DNA from: Podaxis mareebaensis
Taxonomy: Eukaryota > Basidiomycota > Agaricomycetes > Agaricales > Agaricaceae
Reading direction: 5' to 3'
Length of the DNA: 64,000 bases
Assembly (NCBI GenBank): GCA_018524725.1
Contig: JAEUWP010000634.1
Location: 16,424-80,423 of the forward strand
The notes under the pieces are model-generated. The model was not told the origin of the DNA and ran no database searches. It worked only from the letters and a program-made list of their open reading frames with translations. Below, in pieces: positions 62,459-64,000 of the stretch; position 1 is the stretch's first letter; every line of letters starts with the position of its first letter. The translations under genes and the position numbers were made by a program.

Positions 62459-62535
62459 TTAAATTAATATTAAATACTCCAGCCCTGCCAAAGGCTGCTG
62501 CCTTTGGCTGGTGTTAAATACTAATATTATTCCAG

Positions 62536-62570
62536 AGTGAATCTGAATCTGAATCTGAATCTGAATCTAC
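62536..62570. repeat. GAATCT tandem repeat
   Basis: About six tandem GAATCT units in the spacer after the atp6 3' copy. Confidence 0.8.
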
Positions 62571-62761
62571 AACTGAATTAAATTTAATTTGCAGCCAGCC
62601 TTTGGCAGGCAGTACGCTTTAGATTGATTAGTCTAAATATAAAAAGTTACGCTTACGGCCAACCAAAGGCAGGGCTGGATTTTAATAAAATATATATTAA
62701 ATATGTATTATCCGGCATTACGCTGTAGCCTTACTACATCGAGTTAATTCTATTATACTAA

Positions 62762-63675
62762 ACTAAAAGTAGTTAAGTTAAAATATTATTATTTTAGTAT
62801 TAGCAGTTTAAACTGCTTAATCTAAGTTTGTACTAAAACTTTAATTTATTGCCAGCCATAGGCTGCAAGAATATATAGCAATTTAATTTGCTACAAATGT
62901 AGGCCGGCCAGCTAATAATTACGTGCAATCCAACCTAGTCCAGCTTTTGGCTGTAAATAAAGTAGTGTAATTTAAATAAAAGTGGGCTAGGTTGGATGTT
63001 AGCAGCCTTGCTAAAGGCAACAGGCTGCTGTTATTGCCAAAGGCTACTAACTAAAAATAGTAGCCTTTGGCTATAAAGCCCATAATTTAAGGGTAGAATA
63101 ATTTCTTGATGAGGAATCTGTAGAAGTTCAAATCTTCTTGGGCTTAATTAATTATAACACTAGTTATAGTGTCTATTATTGACAATAGTTTAAAAATAAA
63201 TTATATTAAATGTAAAGTATAAAGTTAATACACCCTTGCCTGTGGCAAGGCTGTAGCTTGGTTATTAGTTCTAGTAAGATTTACACCCTAGCCAAAGGTA
63301 AGGGTGTATTATTGAATGTTAGCCTGGCTACTACAAGCAGAGCTGAACGTAGTATTTAAAACTTTATATAATAAAATTATTTCTATAAGATATTATCTCT
63401 GTGGCTTAAGCTTACCGAGTTAAAAAAAAATTATTTTTTTAATTTAGCTGCTACAGCCTAGCCACAGGCTAGGCGGGAGCAGCAGCAGCCATTAGCTGGG
63501 GTTATAACTCCAGCAGCCACAGGCTGCAGCCATAGGCTGCAGCCATAGGCTGGAAAGGTCAAAAATAAATTTACATCTAGCCTAATTTAATAAACTACAA
63601 ATTAAGCTATAAGGTAGAGTAAACACAAAAATAAGTTGGCTTTAAACTTATTGGCTTAAAACTAGGTAAGTAAAC
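62762..63675 (+). repeat. Long direct repeat, copy B (contains trnI)
   Basis: Second copy of 59691-60365. Differences are few substitutions (for example gccggcc versus gccggcca near 62903) plus a roughly 100-base insertion and an added hairpin cluster at 63440-63560. Confidence 0.9.
63076..63146 (+). tRNA. trnI: tRNA-Ile (GAU), second copy
   Basis: Identical to 60005-60075 by eye, inside repeat copy B. Either copy could be the active one. Confidence 0.88.
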
Positions 63676-64000
63676 TAATAGAATTAGTTGTTTTAAAATA
63701 TAATATTTTTATAGCAAATAGCAACCTTTGGCTGCCTAGCCATAGGCAAGGGTGCTGCTCTGTCCAGCTTGTTCACTAGCAGCCGCCCAGCCATAGGCTG
63801 CTGGCTGCTGCAACCTTTGGCTGCGGCAACTATGGCAACTATGGCAAGGCTACAGTTTGAGCTGTTAAAAAATTTTTCAGGCTACGGAGCTAAATGAAGC
63901 TATAAACTAGTATAGCTTATATTTATAAGGCTGCAGCAGATTAAAGCAACGCAACAAAACTTGCACCCTGCTTGTAGCCGCAGCCAAAGGCTGCTGCAAT
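63676..64000. other. Spacer at the window end
   Basis: Hairpins at 63722-63752, 63776-63812 and 63975-63998, and a doubled caactatgg block. No gene. The window ends inside non-coding DNA. Confidence 0.6.

Overview
This window is fungal mitochondrial DNA. It carries cox1, cox2, cox3, atp6, atp8, atp9, nad1, nad4, nad4L, nad5, nad6, rps3, both rRNAs and 26 tRNA genes (25 different plus a second trnI). The protein genes are AT-rich with fungal-type sequences, and cox1 and rnl are interrupted by group I and group II introns. All housekeeping frames are open under the standard code, and the tRNA-Trp anticodon is CCA, so UGA is not read as Trp as it is in many Dikarya. cob, nad2 and nad3 are absent, so the molecule must be longer than this window. 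The standard code, the GC-hairpin load and the atp6 rearrangement favour an early-diverging fungus (chytrid- or blastoclad-like). This placement is inference, and the species is not identified.

Layout. From about 3.6 to 38.4 kb nearly everything is on the minus strand. In transcription order this is rnl (two introns), trnP-N-T-Q-W-D-R, rps3, trnC, trnL(UAA), cox2, cox1 (seven exons, one group II and five group I introns), nad4, nad6, trnG and atp8. From about 40.3 to 64 kb nearly everything is on the plus strand: atp9, trnL-R-K-M-H-M-E-S, rns, trnV-M/I-S, cox3, trnA, nad4L-nad5, nad1, trnY, atp6, trnI, an unknown ORF and a second trnI. The two blocks diverge between rnl and atp9.

Accessory content. 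First, a family of short GC-rich hairpins fills the spacers. Each has an AGCC/GGCT stem, a 1, 3 or 4 nt loop, often extended with GC or CT, and often nested. They also sit inside nad4, nad6, rps3, rRNA loops, leaders and intron ORFs, and they have broken several homing-endonuclease genes. Second, several unidentified membrane-protein ORFs appear to have acquired the 5' leaders, and sometimes the first codons, of housekeeping genes: cox1 to the ORF at 24.3-25.3 kb, atp9 to the ORF at 27.2 kb, and atp8 to the ORF at 39.1-39.9 kb. Their products share a similar C-terminal two-helix membrane domain. Third, a fragment resembling the C-terminus of a linear-plasmid family B DNA polymerase (25.8-26.0 kb) suggests old plasmid integration. 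Fourth, downstream of atp6 lie a LAGLIDADG remnant, a decayed second copy of the atp6 3' end, and a roughly 0.7-0.9 kb direct repeat carrying trnI. This resembles the mobile-endonuclease replacement of the atp6 C-terminus known from Blastocladiales.

The standard genes encode core subunits of respiratory complexes I and IV and of ATP synthase, plus the RNAs and the one ribosomal protein used to translate them in the organelle.
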